DNA from: Bacteroidota bacterium
GTDB lineage: Bacteria > Bacteroidota > Ignavibacteria > Ignavibacteriales > Melioribacteraceae
DNA length: 64,000 nt
NCBI GenBank assembly: GCA_018818165.1
Contig: JAHISP010000008.1
Coordinates: forward strand, 1 to 64,000
Direction: 5' to 3'
In this document: positions 16,549-25,529 of the stretch, in pieces
Layout: the number at the start of each line of letters is the position of its first letter
Numbering within the stretch: the first letter of the stretch is position 1
Notes under the pieces: model-generated
The model's database searches: none
What the model was told of the DNA's origin: nothing
Seen by the model: only the letters and a program-made list of their open reading frames with translations
Translations under genes and position numbers: made by a program

Positions 16549-17916
16549 ACTTAACAATAATTTCCACTTATTTATTTCATCTTTTACAAAATTTGGATTT
16601 GGTGAACCAAATGTTTTTTTGCGATAGAGGGCATCTTCCACTTTAAATACTTCAAGTGCTGTTTTATCAAAAATTGGATTGATTTTTTGTAATTGCTCTA
16701 ATGAAAGTTGGTGCAATTTAGAATTATTTTCTTCGGCAAGTTTAACAACTTCGCCAACAATGTGATGCGATTCTCTAAACGGAATTCCTTTAACAACAAG
16801 CCATTCGGCAAGCTCGGTTGAAAAAATAAAATCGCCTTCTAATTCATTTACAAATCTATTTTTGTTAACATTAAGCGTGCTAATCATTCCAATCATCATA
16901 GAAAGAGCATGAAAATAGTTGTTAAATGAATCAAAAACTGGCTCTTTATCTTCTTGCATATCACGATTGTAACTTAAAGGCAATCCTTTCATCATAGTGG
17001 AAACGGCTGTATAATTTCCATAAACTCTGCCTGTTTTACCTCTACTTAGCTCTGCCATATCGGGATTTTTCTTTTGTGGCATTAGTGAAGAGCCAGTTGT
17101 AAAAGAATCACCCAGCTTAATAAAATTAAATTCGGAAGTTGACCAGATAATTAACTCTTCAGAAAGGCGGCTTATATGCATCATTCCAATATTACATGCG
17201 TTTAAGAAATCGAGGACAAAATCCCTATCCGAAATTGCGTCCAAAGCGTTTGAAGCAGGTTTGTTAAAATCCAGTTTTTCGGTTGTCATATTTCTATCAA
17301 GCGGAAGTGTAGAGCCAGCAAGAGCTCCACAACCAAGTGGAGAAATGTTGGTTTCCTCAAAAACAAATTTTAGGCGATTTTTATCTCTTTCGAGCATTTC
17401 AACATAAGCAAGCAAATGAAATGCAAACGAAATTGGTTGAGCGCGTTGAAAATGCGTGTATCCAGGCATTATGGTTTCTGTATGCAGGTCACTCAATGAT
17501 AATAAGGCTTTTTGGAAAGCTGATAATTGTTCGGATAAATTATTAATTGCCTTTTTTGTCCAAAGTCTAAATCCGGTTGCAACTTGGTCATTTCTGCTTC
17601 TTCCTGTATGAAGTTTACCAGCAGTTTCACCAATTAGTTCAAAAAGCTTTGCCTCAACTGTGGAGTGAATATCCTCAAATTCAAATTCTTCTGGTTTCCA
17701 TTCATTATTATTATATAGTTTTAGGATAGAATTTAGTCCGTTTACAATTTTTATGGATTCATCTTCGGAAATAATATTTACGGAAGCCAACATTTCTGCA
17801 TGTGCAATGCTAACTTTAATATCTTCAGCAATTAAATTAATATCAAACGAAAGCGATGAAGAAAACTCCATCGCATTATTGTTTAGTTTGTCTTTAAATC
17901 TTCCACCCCAAAGCAT
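16537..17916 (-). CDS. argH: Argininosuccinate lyase
   Basis: A 459-residue enzyme that splits argininosuccinate into arginine and fumarate, the last step of arginine synthesis. Typical start MLWGGRFKDK, the family signature GSSLMPQKKNPD (about 270-281) with its mobile serine loop, and the TGRSRNDQVATGFR segment (about 102-115) confirm it. Length is normal. It lies downstream of argG, separated by a 290-bp stretch holding a MITE-like element, so it may have its own promoter or be transcribed through. Its last codons form one arm of the terminator at 16521-16548. Confidence 0.96.
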   Translation of the reverse strand: MLWGGRFKDKLNNNAMEFSSSLSFDINLIAEDIKVSIAHAEMLASVNIISEDESIKIVNGLNSILKLYNNNEWKPEEFEFEDIHSTVEAKLFELIGETAGKLHTGRSRNDQVATGFRLWTKKAINNLSEQLSAFQKALLSLSDLHTETIMPGYTHFQRAQPISFAFHLLAYVEMLERDKNRLKFVFEETNISPLGCGALAGSTLPLDRNMTTEKLDFNKPASNALDAISDRDFVLDFLNACNIGMMHISRLSEELIIWSTSEFNFIKLGDSFTTGSSLMPQKKNPDMAELSRGKTGRVYGNYTAVSTMMKGLPLSYNRDMQEDKEPVFDSFNNYFHALSMMIGMISTLNVNKNRFVNELEGDFIFSTELAEWLVVKGIPFRESHHIVGEVVKLAEENNSKLHQLSLEQLQKINPIFDKTALEVFKVEDALYRKKTFGSPNPNFVKDEINKWKLLLSVED

Positions 17917-17944
17917 AGTTGTGTTTCCTTATTATTTTAGAAAT

Positions 17945-18187
17945 AAGAAAAGAGATATGAGATACAAGACAAAACACGGAGTAAATCCTCTTCTGTTCTA
18001 TTGTGCGTCACATTTGTAATGTCATTTAAATCCCCGTCCCGACGTGTCTGGATTGTCGGGGGGAGAAATCTTAACCACGCATATATTGATATTTCTTAGT
18101 CACATAAAACGCTCCTTCGAAATTACAATCATAGCATTTACGACATATAATTGTTGACTTGACACTAGTATCTTATATCTTTCTTCT
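17945..18187. mobile_element. MITE-like inverted-repeat element between argG and argH
   Basis: The ends are imperfect inverted repeats: AAGAAAAGAGATATGAGATA near 17945-17964 is mirrored by TATCTTATATCTTTCTTCTT near 18168-18187, and the match extends inward through the ACAAGAC/GTCAAG words. The inside holds a G/C-rich hairpin (CCCCGTCCCGAC ... GTCGGGGGG, about 18032-18061) and no gene. It splits argH from the rest of the arginine cluster. Confidence 0.5.
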
Positions 18188-18205
18188 TGTGTCTATTGTC
18201 TAGAT

Positions 18206-19405
18206 TTATTTGTTTCTAACTTGACTAGCAGTTTTAAATGGTAGTCCATAAAGATGAATAAACCCAATAGAAGCAGCATGGTCAAATCTATCACCATCAG
18301 AGTATGTTGCCAATTCTTCATTGTAAAGGCTAAACTCAGAATCTCTTGAAAGCACTTTTAGAGTTCCTTTATAAAGTTCAATTTTAACATTTCCAGAAAT
18401 ATATTCTTGAGTTGAATCAACAAAAGCCATAAGTGAATTGAACAAAGGAGTGAACCATAATCCATCATAAATCATATTAGCTACTTGGTTTGAAACACCT
18501 TGTTTATATCTGAATGTGTCTTTATCCATAACTAATTTTTCAAGTTCATTATGTGCTTTATGTAAAATGGTTGCTGCTGGTGCTTCATAAATTTCTCTTG
18601 ATTTAATTCCAACAACTCTATTTTCAATAATGTCTAATCTACCAATTCCGTGTTTTGATCCAAGCGTATTTAGTTCAACAACCAAATCAACTGGGGATTT
18701 AGTTTCTCCATTAAGAGCAACTGGAATACCTTTTGTAAAAGAAATTGTAATTGTTTCAGCTTCATCTGGAGCATTTTTAGGATCTGTTGTAATTTGATAT
18801 GCATCTGCTGGAGGTGCCACTGTTGGATCTTCTAAAACACCGCACTCAACAGAAATTCCAAAAAGATTTTCATCTATGGAATATGGTGATTCTTTTGTTG
18901 CTTGAACTGGAATGTTGTGTAGTTTGGCATATTCAATTTCTTGTCCTCTAGTTTTGAACTCCCACGTTCTTAGTGGAGCTAAAATATTTAAGTGAGGAGC
19001 AAGAGCCTGGATGCCAACTTCAAATCTTACTTGATCATTTCCTTTGCCTGTTGCGCCATGAGCAACTGTATCAGCACCTTCTTTAATTGCAACATCAACG
19101 AGCATTTTTGCAAGCAAAGGTCTACCAATTGAACATCCCATTGGATATTCGTTTTCGTAAAGAGCCCCAGCTTTTAGTGCTCTAAAAGCATACTCTTTAA
19201 TAAATTCTTCTTTTAAATCAATAACGTGAACTTTTGAAGCTCCAGTTTTTAATGCTTTTTCTTCTAAGCCAACTAATTCGCCCTTTTGACCTAAATCCCC
19301 AGTAACAGCAATAATTTCAGCGTCATATTTTTCGCTTAACCATTTTACCATTACTGATGTATCAAGTCCACCAGAATAAGCAACAACAATTTTCTTTGGA
19401 TTCAT
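18206..19405 (-). CDS. argG: Argininosuccinate synthase
   Basis: A 399-residue ligase joining citrulline and aspartate at the cost of ATP. The ATP-binding VAYSGGLDTSVMV lies at residues about 7-19, and HGATGKGNDQVRFE (about 113-126) and EYPMGCSIGRP are family hallmarks. I place the start at the ATG at 19405 (MNPKKIVV) because GGAG precedes it by a good distance; the open frame extends 12 codons further upstream to 19441. It follows argR by about 36 bp in the same direction. Confidence 0.96.
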   Translation of the reverse strand: MNPKKIVVAYSGGLDTSVMVKWLSEKYDAEIIAVTGDLGQKGELVGLEEKALKTGASKVHVIDLKEEFIKEYAFRALKAGALYENEYPMGCSIGRPLLAKMLVDVAIKEGADTVAHGATGKGNDQVRFEVGIQALAPHLNILAPLRTWEFKTRGQEIEYAKLHNIPVQATKESPYSIDENLFGISVECGVLEDPTVAPPADAYQITTDPKNAPDEAETITISFTKGIPVALNGETKSPVDLVVELNTLGSKHGIGRLDIIENRVVGIKSREIYEAPAATILHKAHNELEKLVMDKDTFRYKQGVSNQVANMIYDGLWFTPLFNSLMAFVDSTQEYISGNVKIELYKGTLKVLSRDSEFSLYNEELATYSDGDRFDHAASIGFIHLYGLPFKTASQVRNK

Positions 19406-19441
19406 AATTTTCTCCTTACGAGTCCACGTTAGTAGACTCAA

Positions 19442-19897
19442 TTAATAATGTGTTTTTGTAATCATGTTTTTAATCATTCTAATAATAGCGGGAATGTTCT
19501 TTGCTCTATCGGGAACAACCAGAACAGTATCGTCGCCACCAACAGTACCAAGAACTTCTTGTTTGTTCAAGCGGTCAATGTAATGCGCCACACCTTGTGC
19601 TCTACCTGCAAGAGTTCTAAGTACAATTAATTGTTCGTTACTTTCAATAGAAATAATTTCGTAACTAACCAATTTCCCAATTTGTTTGCCAGCTTCATCA
19701 CTATTTAAAATGTATCTAATTCCATTTTCTGTAATTGTGCGAACAACGCCAAGTTCAGCAAAATCACGACTTAATGTCGCCTGTGTAGCCGAAACTTCCT
19801 TCTTCAAAAGTAATCTGGCTAACTCTTCCTGGCTACCTATTACTTTTGTATTTAGCAAGTCTTTAATAAGACTTTGTCTGTTTGCTTTAGCTGACAT
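19442..19897 (-). CDS. argR: Arginine repressor
   Basis: A 151-residue regulator: N-terminal winged helix (about 5-68, with SQEELARLLLKKEVSATQATLSRDF) and a C-terminal oligomerisation and arginine-binding domain ending in GTVGGDDTVLVV (about 117-128), whose GxxGGDD segment contacts arginine in known ArgR proteins. With arginine bound it represses arginine synthesis genes. The start is the ATG at 19897 because GGAGG precedes it; a TTG four codons upstream would overlap that ribosome site. Located between argD and argG, so it is probably autoregulated with the operon. Candidate operators are at 24348-24423. Confidence 0.92.
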   Translation of the reverse strand: MSAKANRQSLIKDLLNTKVIGSQEELARLLLKKEVSATQATLSRDFAELGVVRTITENGIRYILNSDEAGKQIGKLVSYEIISIESNEQLIVLRTLAGRAQGVAHYIDRLNKQEVLGTVGGDDTVLVVPDRAKNIPAIIRMIKNMITKTHY

Positions 19898-19915
19898 GCC
19901 AACCTCCAATATTAA

Positions 19916-21097
19916 TTAATTTGTATTGGCAATATCCGAACTTCCATGTGAAAAAGAAAACATTAAAAGGACGGAAGTGAATATTTTTACAAAATAATGA
20001 ATATCATCTTTTGTGATAATAAATGGTGGAAGTAGCCGTAAAACGGAATCTCCTGAGTTTCCAACTACAATACCTTCGTTCAAAAGTTCTTTTGCAATTG
20101 TTTTTGCAATTGGTTTGGTAAATTCAACTCCAATAAGTAATCCTTTTCCTCTAACCGTTTTTACTAATGGATTTTTTAATAACAAAATAGCTTCTTGAAT
20201 TTGCACACCAGCATTAGTAATATAGTTTAGCTGCAATTCTGTTAACAAACCTATTACATTATTTGCAGCAGCAATTGCTACGGGATTTCCACCAAAAGTT
20301 GAACCATGATCGCCCGGTTTTATTACATCCGATACTTTTTTTGCACAAATAGTTGCGCCTAAAGGTAATCCATTTGCAATCCCTTTTGCGGATGTTAAAA
20401 TGTCTGGAACAATATCAAAGTATTGATGAGCAAATAACTTTCCAGTTCTTCCAATACCAGTTTGTACTTCATCCAATATTAGAAGCAGATTATTTTCATC
20501 ACAAATTTTTCTTAACTCAACTAAATAGTTTTCATCTGGAACAATTACACCACTTTCACCCTGAATTGGTTCAACCATTATAGCACAAGTTAATTCATCA
20601 ATACTGTTTTTAATTTGCTCAATATTACTATAATCTACGAACTTAAATCCAGGAAGCATTGGAGCAAAACCCTCCCACAATTTACTTTGACCAGTCGCAG
20701 AAAGACTTCCCATTGTTCTTCCGTGAAAACCGCCATTTGCCGCAATTATTGTTTTTCTTTCGCCACCCCATTTTCTAACAAATTTTATTGCGGCTTCATT
20801 TGCTTCACTTCCAGAATTACAAAAGAAAACAGAATCCATTCCTGTTGCCTTTGTTAATTTTTCAGCTAGTTCTTCTTGTGGTGTTGCTTCAAACAAATTA
20901 GAGACGTGCCATAATTTATTTAGCTGTTTGTTCGCTGCGTCAGTAATTGTTGCGTGCTGATGCCCAAATCCAGTAACTGCAATTCCAGAAAGAAAATCGA
21001 GATATTCTTTCCCGTTTTTATCGTAAAGGATACTTCCTTTTCCTTTTACAAACTCTACTGGATATCTGTTATAGTTTTGTAACAATGAGCTTTTCAT
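19916..21097 (-). CDS. argD: Acetylornithine aminotransferase
   Basis: A 393-residue PLP-dependent class III aminotransferase that converts N-acetylglutamate semialdehyde to N-acetylornithine. Visible family motifs: NSGSEANEAAIKF (about 94-106), GGFHGRT, the DEVQTGIGRTG segment (about 204-214) and the PLP lysine in SAKGIANGLPLG. The start ATG shares a base with the argB stop (TAATG), so it is coupled. The last 20 residues after KIFTSVLL are unusually hydrophobic and ragged but do not suggest truncation. Confidence 0.92.
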   Translation of the reverse strand: MKSSLLQNYNRYPVEFVKGKGSILYDKNGKEYLDFLSGIAVTGFGHQHATITDAANKQLNKLWHVSNLFEATPQEELAEKLTKATGMDSVFFCNSGSEANEAAIKFVRKWGGERKTIIAANGGFHGRTMGSLSATGQSKLWEGFAPMLPGFKFVDYSNIEQIKNSIDELTCAIMVEPIQGESGVIVPDENYLVELRKICDENNLLLILDEVQTGIGRTGKLFAHQYFDIVPDILTSAKGIANGLPLGATICAKKVSDVIKPGDHGSTFGGNPVAIAAANNVIGLLTELQLNYITNAGVQIQEAILLLKNPLVKTVRGKGLLIGVEFTKPIAKTIAKELLNEGIVVGNSGDSVLRLLPPFIITKDDIHYFVKIFTSVLLMFSFSHGSSDIANTN

Positions 21098-21888
21098 TAT
21101 ATAGCCACCCTTTTGGATTCAACAATCCAGGTACCACCCATATCATTTAGTAATGCGGATTTAAATTTTAATCTTGTTGGATTATTACCTATCCATACTT
21201 TTTTAACTGCGTTGTTTAGTAATTCAACACTGCTTTCAAGTTTTGGAATCATTCCATCTGTAATATGTCCGTTTGCAATTCCGAATTTAACATCAAGTTC
21301 GGTCATTTCGGACATATCCAAACCATCAATTTTTACAGCATCTACATCCGAAACAAAAATAACCGTATCAACAGATAAAGCAATTGCTAATTCCTTTGCA
21401 AACAAATCGGCATTTACATTCATTAAATTTCCATCAACATCTCTACAAACCGATGAATATACAGGAATTACTCCGCTTTTAATTAAATCTTTTAACCATG
21501 TTATATCTCCATTTAACTTTGGAAGCCCTACAAAACCAAGGTCTTTATCAAGGTAATCGGCAATAAATAAATTTCTATCAATTCCATTTAATCCTGTTGC
21601 ATCAAAACCTTTTGCATGAAGAAAACTTGTAATAGTTGAATTTGTTAACCCACCTTGAACAGCCGATACAACATCCATAATATCTTTAGTTGTTTTTCTG
21701 TGACCATTAACAAACGATGATGCAAGATTCATTGCGGATGACCATTCGGTAATCATTTTACCAGCACCGTGAACTATAATAATTCCATCATAATTTTCTT
21801 TAAGTTCATTCATCATTTCAATATAACTATGATTTGTTGTGAACTCGCTTAGTGCTTTGCCACTCAATTTTAATAAAACTATTTTCAT
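21097..21888 (-). CDS. argB: Acetylglutamate kinase
   Basis: Phosphorylates N-acetylglutamate. It has the amino-acid-kinase N-terminus MKIVLLKLSGKAL, a VHGAGKMI glycine loop (about 44-51), FVNGHRKTT and the nucleotide-site segments VNADLFAKELAIAL and FVSDVDAV. I start at the ATG at 21888 (MKIVLLK), five codons inside the longest frame at 21903. About 263 residues, slightly short but within the family. It lies between argJ and argD with a one-base overlap. The substrate could in principle be a succinylated variant as in some Bacteroidota, but argJ next door argues for the acetyl route. Confidence 0.88.
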   Translation of the reverse strand: MKIVLLKLSGKALSEFTTNHSYIEMMNELKENYDGIIIVHGAGKMITEWSSAMNLASSFVNGHRKTTKDIMDVVSAVQGGLTNSTITSFLHAKGFDATGLNGIDRNLFIADYLDKDLGFVGLPKLNGDITWLKDLIKSGVIPVYSSVCRDVDGNLMNVNADLFAKELAIALSVDTVIFVSDVDAVKIDGLDMSEMTELDVKFGIANGHITDGMIPKLESSVELLNNAVKKVWIGNNPTRLKFKSALLNDMGGTWIVESKRVAI

Positions 21889-21912
21889 TTTATTTACTCT
21901 CAATTCTTTAGT

Positions 21913-23124
21913 TTATGATCTGTATGTTGCATTTATTTTTATATAATTTTCTGTAAAATCGCATGTCCACCAAGTTGAGCTTCCACTTCCAGCATTTAGA
22001 TTTACAGAAATCTTGATTTCTTTTTTGGATAAAATTACAGTTGCTTCTTCTTCGTCAAACTCATGCTCGTAATTTTTTCCAAGAATTACCATATCGTCAA
22101 ATTTTATCTCAACTAATGAGGGATCAAAATCAACTCCGCTTTTCCCGACTGCTGAAAGAATTCTGCCCCAATTAGCATCACTTCCGTAAATTGCTGTTTT
22201 AACTAGTGGCGAGTTTGAAATTGATCTTGCAATTGTATTTGCGTCATCATCATTGTTACAACCAGTAATTGCAATTTCAATAAGTTTTGTAGCTCCTTCA
22301 CCATCAACAACAATCATTTTTGCTAGTTCAATAGAAATTGCTTGAAGAGCTTCAAAGAATAATTCTTCATTTTCAGTATTTTCTTCCACTTTAATTTTTG
22401 AAACTCCGTTTGCCATAAGTACAACCATATCGTTTGTGCTTGTGTCTCCATCAACTGAAATTTTATTAAAAGAGTTATTAACACTATTTAATAATAATTT
22501 CTTTAGGAAATTTGTTTCTATCTCAGCATCTGTTGTCATAAAAGAAAGCATTGTAGCCATGTTTGGCATAATCATTCCACTTCCCTTTGCAATTCCACCA
22601 ATTGTTACTTCTCCAGTTGTTAACTGAACTTTCACAGCAAATGATTTTTCAACTAAATCTGTAGTCATAATTGCTTTTGCTGCCTTAATTCCATCAGTGT
22701 AATTTAACAGTCCAATAATTGAATTAATTCCAGTTTTTATTATATGCATTGGCATGTATTGACCAATTACGCCTGTTGAACTAATAACAACTTCTGATTG
22801 ATCAATTCCTAATTTTTCAGCACAATATTTTTGCGATTCCAACGCGTCACTTAATCCTCTATCGCCAGTGCAAGCATTTGCATTGCCAGAGTTGACTAAA
22901 ATTGCTCTTACTTTTCCACCTTTATTAATTAGTTCTTGCGAAACCAATAATGGAGCAGCTTTTACTTTATTTAATGTAAATGTTCCAGCTACATTGCACG
23001 GTTCATCAGAAACGATTAATGCTAAATCTTTTCTTTTTCTTTTTATACCTGCATGTATGCCAGATGCTTTTATTCCAGCAACCGAGGTAACTGAACCATT
23101 TTCAATAAATTTGAACATTTTCAA
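21913..23124 (-). CDS. argJ: Bifunctional glutamate N-acetyltransferase / ornithine acetyltransferase
   Basis: A 403-residue N-terminal-nucleophile protein that recycles the acetyl group from acetylornithine to glutamate. The self-cleavage site is GSGMIMPNMATML (about 181-193), where the Thr of ATML becomes the nucleophile of the beta chain, and INATYRS-like ends are typical. Whether it also makes acetylglutamate from acetyl-CoA cannot be read here, but no argA is in the window. It begins 6 bp after argC; an ATG at 23118 (MFKFIENG) is an alternative start. Confidence 0.93.
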   Translation of the reverse strand: MKMFKFIENGSVTSVAGIKASGIHAGIKRKRKDLALIVSDEPCNVAGTFTLNKVKAAPLLVSQELINKGGKVRAILVNSGNANACTGDRGLSDALESQKYCAEKLGIDQSEVVISSTGVIGQYMPMHIIKTGINSIIGLLNYTDGIKAAKAIMTTDLVEKSFAVKVQLTTGEVTIGGIAKGSGMIMPNMATMLSFMTTDAEIETNFLKKLLLNSVNNSFNKISVDGDTSTNDMVVLMANGVSKIKVEENTENEELFFEALQAISIELAKMIVVDGEGATKLIEIAITGCNNDDDANTIARSISNSPLVKTAIYGSDANWGRILSAVGKSGVDFDPSLVEIKFDDMVILGKNYEHEFDEEEATVILSKKEIKISVNLNAGSGSSTWWTCDFTENYIKINATYRS

Positions 23125-23130
23125 AATTCC

Positions 23131-24150
23131 TTAATTGTTGTTTTTATTTAATAATCCTAAAGTTTCATTCCAACCAAACATTTTATTCATATTTTGAATT
23201 GCTTGTCCCGAAGCACCTTTAATTAAATTATCTATTGTTGATGTTATTATAACCGTTTTATTTTTTGCGGAAATATTGATATCGCAAAAGTTTGTGTTTA
23301 CAACCCATTTTAATTCTGGAGGAACATTTCTCATTCTCACAAATTTGCAGTTTGCATATTCTTTTAAATACTTTTCTGAAATTTCCTCTTCGCTAATTGC
23401 ATAATTTAAATGAATAGTGGAAGTTGAATAAATTCCTCTCGCTATTGGAAGAAGATGAGTTGTAAAAGCAAAAGGAGAATTCATTCCATACTTTTTTAAT
23501 TCTTGCTCAATTTCTGGTTGATGTCTATGTTTATTAACGTTATAAGCTTTCACATTTCCGTCAAGTTCAGAAAGAAGAAGTTCGGTTTTTGGTGATTTAC
23601 CAGCACCGCTTGCTCCAGAATAAGAAACCGAACTAATACTAATAATATTGTTAGAGTAATATTTTAATAGTGGAATTAATGCTAATTGTATTGAAGTAGG
23701 ATAACATCCTGGATTTGCAATAAATTCAGAGTTTAGTATTTTTCCGTTATTAATATCCGCTAATCCATACACTTTTGTCGCTAGCAAATCAGCAGAAGTG
23801 TGATCAAATTGGTACCACTCTTTATACAGTTTTTCAGAATCAAGTCTGTAATCACCACCCAAATCAATTACTTTAATACCTTTTTCAAGCAATAAAGGAA
23901 CATATTTTAATGATTCTCCATGAGGAAGAGAGATAAAGTACAAATCATGTGAATAAGAAAGACTATCTACAGATTCAATGGTTTGGTTTTCTATAACTCC
24001 TAAAAGTTCTGGGAAAACATCCAACAATTGACTTCCGGCACTATTATTTGCATAAATAGTGTAATCAGAAACATTTTCATGCTTTTGAATAAATTCTAAT
24101 AAATATTTTCCGGTATAACCAGTACCACCGATGATTCCCACTGAAATCAT
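23131..24150 (-). CDS. argC: N-acetyl-gamma-glutamyl-phosphate reductase
   Basis: A 339-residue NADPH-dependent reductase. The nucleotide loop GIIGGTGYTGKYLLEF is at residues 5-20, and the catalytic Cys149 lies in IANPGCYPTSIQLAL. A His in the HRHQPEIEQEL segment (about 202-212) is the conserved second active-site region. First gene of the arginine cluster, divergent from the his operon, with the shared upstream region holding candidate ArgR sites. Confidence 0.95.
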   Translation of the reverse strand: MISVGIIGGTGYTGKYLLEFIQKHENVSDYTIYANNSAGSQLLDVFPELLGVIENQTIESVDSLSYSHDLYFISLPHGESLKYVPLLLEKGIKVIDLGGDYRLDSEKLYKEWYQFDHTSADLLATKVYGLADINNGKILNSEFIANPGCYPTSIQLALIPLLKYYSNNIISISSVSYSGASGAGKSPKTELLLSELDGNVKAYNVNKHRHQPEIEQELKKYGMNSPFAFTTHLLPIARGIYSTSTIHLNYAISEEEISEKYLKEYANCKFVRMRNVPPELKWVVNTNFCDINISAKNKTVIITSTIDNLIKGASGQAIQNMNKMFGWNETLGLLNKNNN

Positions 24151-24347
24151 TTTTTTAATCCTTTTAATTGATAATTTTTTTTGCTAAGTATGTGCTATTT
24201 AAAATAAATAGATTATTATTACCCCTGAAGGGGGCGACGACGAGAGCGACTATGTAACTCGTTTGAGCTAATTGAAATGATAATATTTAGTAGATTTAAA
24301 TTCATGATGCTAACCTATGAAGTATCTGCAATTTTGTCAAACACCTA

Positions 24348-24423
24348 ATGCATAAATTTACATAAACTGGCCGTTATATGCATGTATATTCCAAATAGGT
24401 GAATATAAATGAATATGTATGCA
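24348..24423 (-). promoter_or_regulatory. Candidate ArgR operator region upstream of argC
   Basis: Three AT-rich partly palindromic words resemble ARG boxes (TGMATwwwwATKCA): ATGCATAAATTTACAT (24348-24363), TATATGCATGTATATT (24375-24390) and a stretch at 24401-24423 with GAATATAAATGAATATG. They lie 200-270 bp upstream of argC. Spacing of two sites by about 27 bp and the presence of argR in the operon support the idea. A nearby CCCCTGAAGGGG hairpin (24222-24233) is closer to argC and could be part of its leader. Tentative. Confidence 0.4.
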
Positions 24424-24502
24424 AACGGACAAACAAAATTATATTTTTATTTGATTTGTAATGGGAATAACTTTATAATTACATCATTAAAATATAAAAA
24501 TT

Positions 24503-24580
24503 ATGAAAAACGCTTATAACATATTAAACATCCACGTAAATCACCATCATCATATTTTGATTGTGTACGCGGGTAATTAA
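24503..24580 (+). CDS. hisL: His-rich leader peptide of the his operon
   Basis: A 25-codon frame, ATG at 24503, stop TAA at 24578-24580, coding MKNAYNILNIHVNHHHHILI then VYAGN. It holds five histidines, four of them consecutive (codons at 24542-24553), which is far above chance for this short frame. It lies just upstream of a rho-independent terminator and hisG. In enteric bacteria such leaders make ribosomes stall at His codons when charged tRNA-His is scarce, which prevents terminator formation. The peptide itself probably has no other function. It is too short for standard gene callers. Confidence 0.88.
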   Translation: MKNAYNILNIHVNHHHHILIVYAGN

Positions 24581-24639
24581 TAATTATTATTTTATATATA
24601 AGAAAAAGTTTATTAACCCCGAAAATTTCGGGGTTTTTT
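24569..24639 (+). promoter_or_regulatory. Transcription attenuator of the his operon
   Basis: Terminator: AACCCCGA (24615-24622) pairs with TCGGGGTT (24628-24635), followed by a T-run to 24639. Alternative pairing: GGG and TTAATAA around the leader stop (24571-24583) can pair with TTATTAACCC (24610-24619), which would remove the left arm of the terminator. A ribosome at the leader stop covers the first segment and lets the terminator form; one stalled at the His codons leaves it free. This fits classical histidine attenuation. Structure drawn by eye, not computed. Confidence 0.78.
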
Positions 24640-24656
24640 GTTTTAAAGGAGAAAAG

Positions 24657-25520
24657 ATGGAAACAAATATTTTAAGATTGGCGATTCAGAAAAAAGGGAG
24701 ATTGGCTGATAATTCACTTGAACTATTAAAATCAGCCGGAATTAGAATTGATAATTACTCCCAACAATTATTAATTAAAGCAAATAACTTTGATTTAGAG
24801 CTTTTATTTATCCGTGACGATGATATTCCGGAATATGTGCAGGATGGAATTGCAGATATTGGAATTGTTGGCGAAAATGTAATTTTAGAATCTGGAAAAG
24901 AGTTAACTACTGTCGAAAAGTTGGGATTTGGGAAATGCCGAATGTCTATTGCAATTCCTAAAATGGATAGCTTTAATTCCATTACAGATTTGGAAGGCAA
25001 AAACATTGCTACTACATATCCTAAAATATTAAATAACTTTTTAGATGCAAATAATATTAATGCGAAAGTACATTATATAAGTGGCTCGGTAGAAATTACT
25101 CCAAACATAAATCTTGCAGATGCAATATTTGATATAGTAAGTACTGGAAGCACATTAATTAGTAATGGATTAAAAGAGGTTGAAACTGTTTTGAAATCTG
25201 AAGCAGTATTAGTTTCAAACAATGACCTTTCAGAAAGTAAAAAGTTGCTATTAGAGCAAATTCTTTTTAGAATACGTGCTGTAAACAAAGCTAAAAACAA
25301 TAAATATATTCTTTTAAATGCTCCAAATGAAGCAATAGAAAATATTATAGAAATGTTGCCTGGAGTAAAAAGTCCTACAATAATGCCACTTGCAATTGAA
25401 GGATGGAGCTCTGTTCATACTGTAATAAGTGAAGATGATTTTTGGAACAAGATTGAAAATCTTAAAAATGCTGGTGCACAAGGAATTCTTGTTTTACCAA
25501 TTGAAAAAATTATTGTTTAA
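24657..25520 (+). CDS. hisG: ATP phosphoribosyltransferase, long form
   Basis: A 287-residue enzyme catalysing the first step of histidine synthesis (ATP plus PRPP). Start ATG at 24657 is preceded by AAAGGAG; a longer frame begins at 24561, but it would run through the terminator and is rejected. Family segments LRLAIQKKGRL at the N-terminus, GIADIGIVGENV (about 62-73), the PRPP loop DIVSTGSTLI (about 155-164), and a C-terminal regulatory domain (about 210-287, VKSPTIMPL) show the long HisG form that is feedback-inhibited by histidine and needs no HisZ. First structural gene after the attenuator. Confidence 0.95.
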   Translation: METNILRLAIQKKGRLADNSLELLKSAGIRIDNYSQQLLIKANNFDLELLFIRDDDIPEYVQDGIADIGIVGENVILESGKELTTVEKLGFGKCRMSIAIPKMDSFNSITDLEGKNIATTYPKILNNFLDANNINAKVHYISGSVEITPNINLADAIFDIVSTGSTLISNGLKEVETVLKSEAVLVSNNDLSESKKLLLEQILFRIRAVNKAKNNKYILLNAPNEAIENIIEMLPGVKSPTIMPLAIEGWSSVHTVISEDDFWNKIENLKNAGAQGILVLPIEKIIV

Positions 25521-25529
25521 GAGGTTGAA

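Noticed and set aside
21113-21556. 147-codon plus-strand frame inside argB
   Set aside because: Antisense shadow; no independent features.
24561-24656. Longer N-terminus of HisG
   Set aside because: Would translate through the attenuator terminator; the start at 24657 has a good ribosome site and the family N-terminus.
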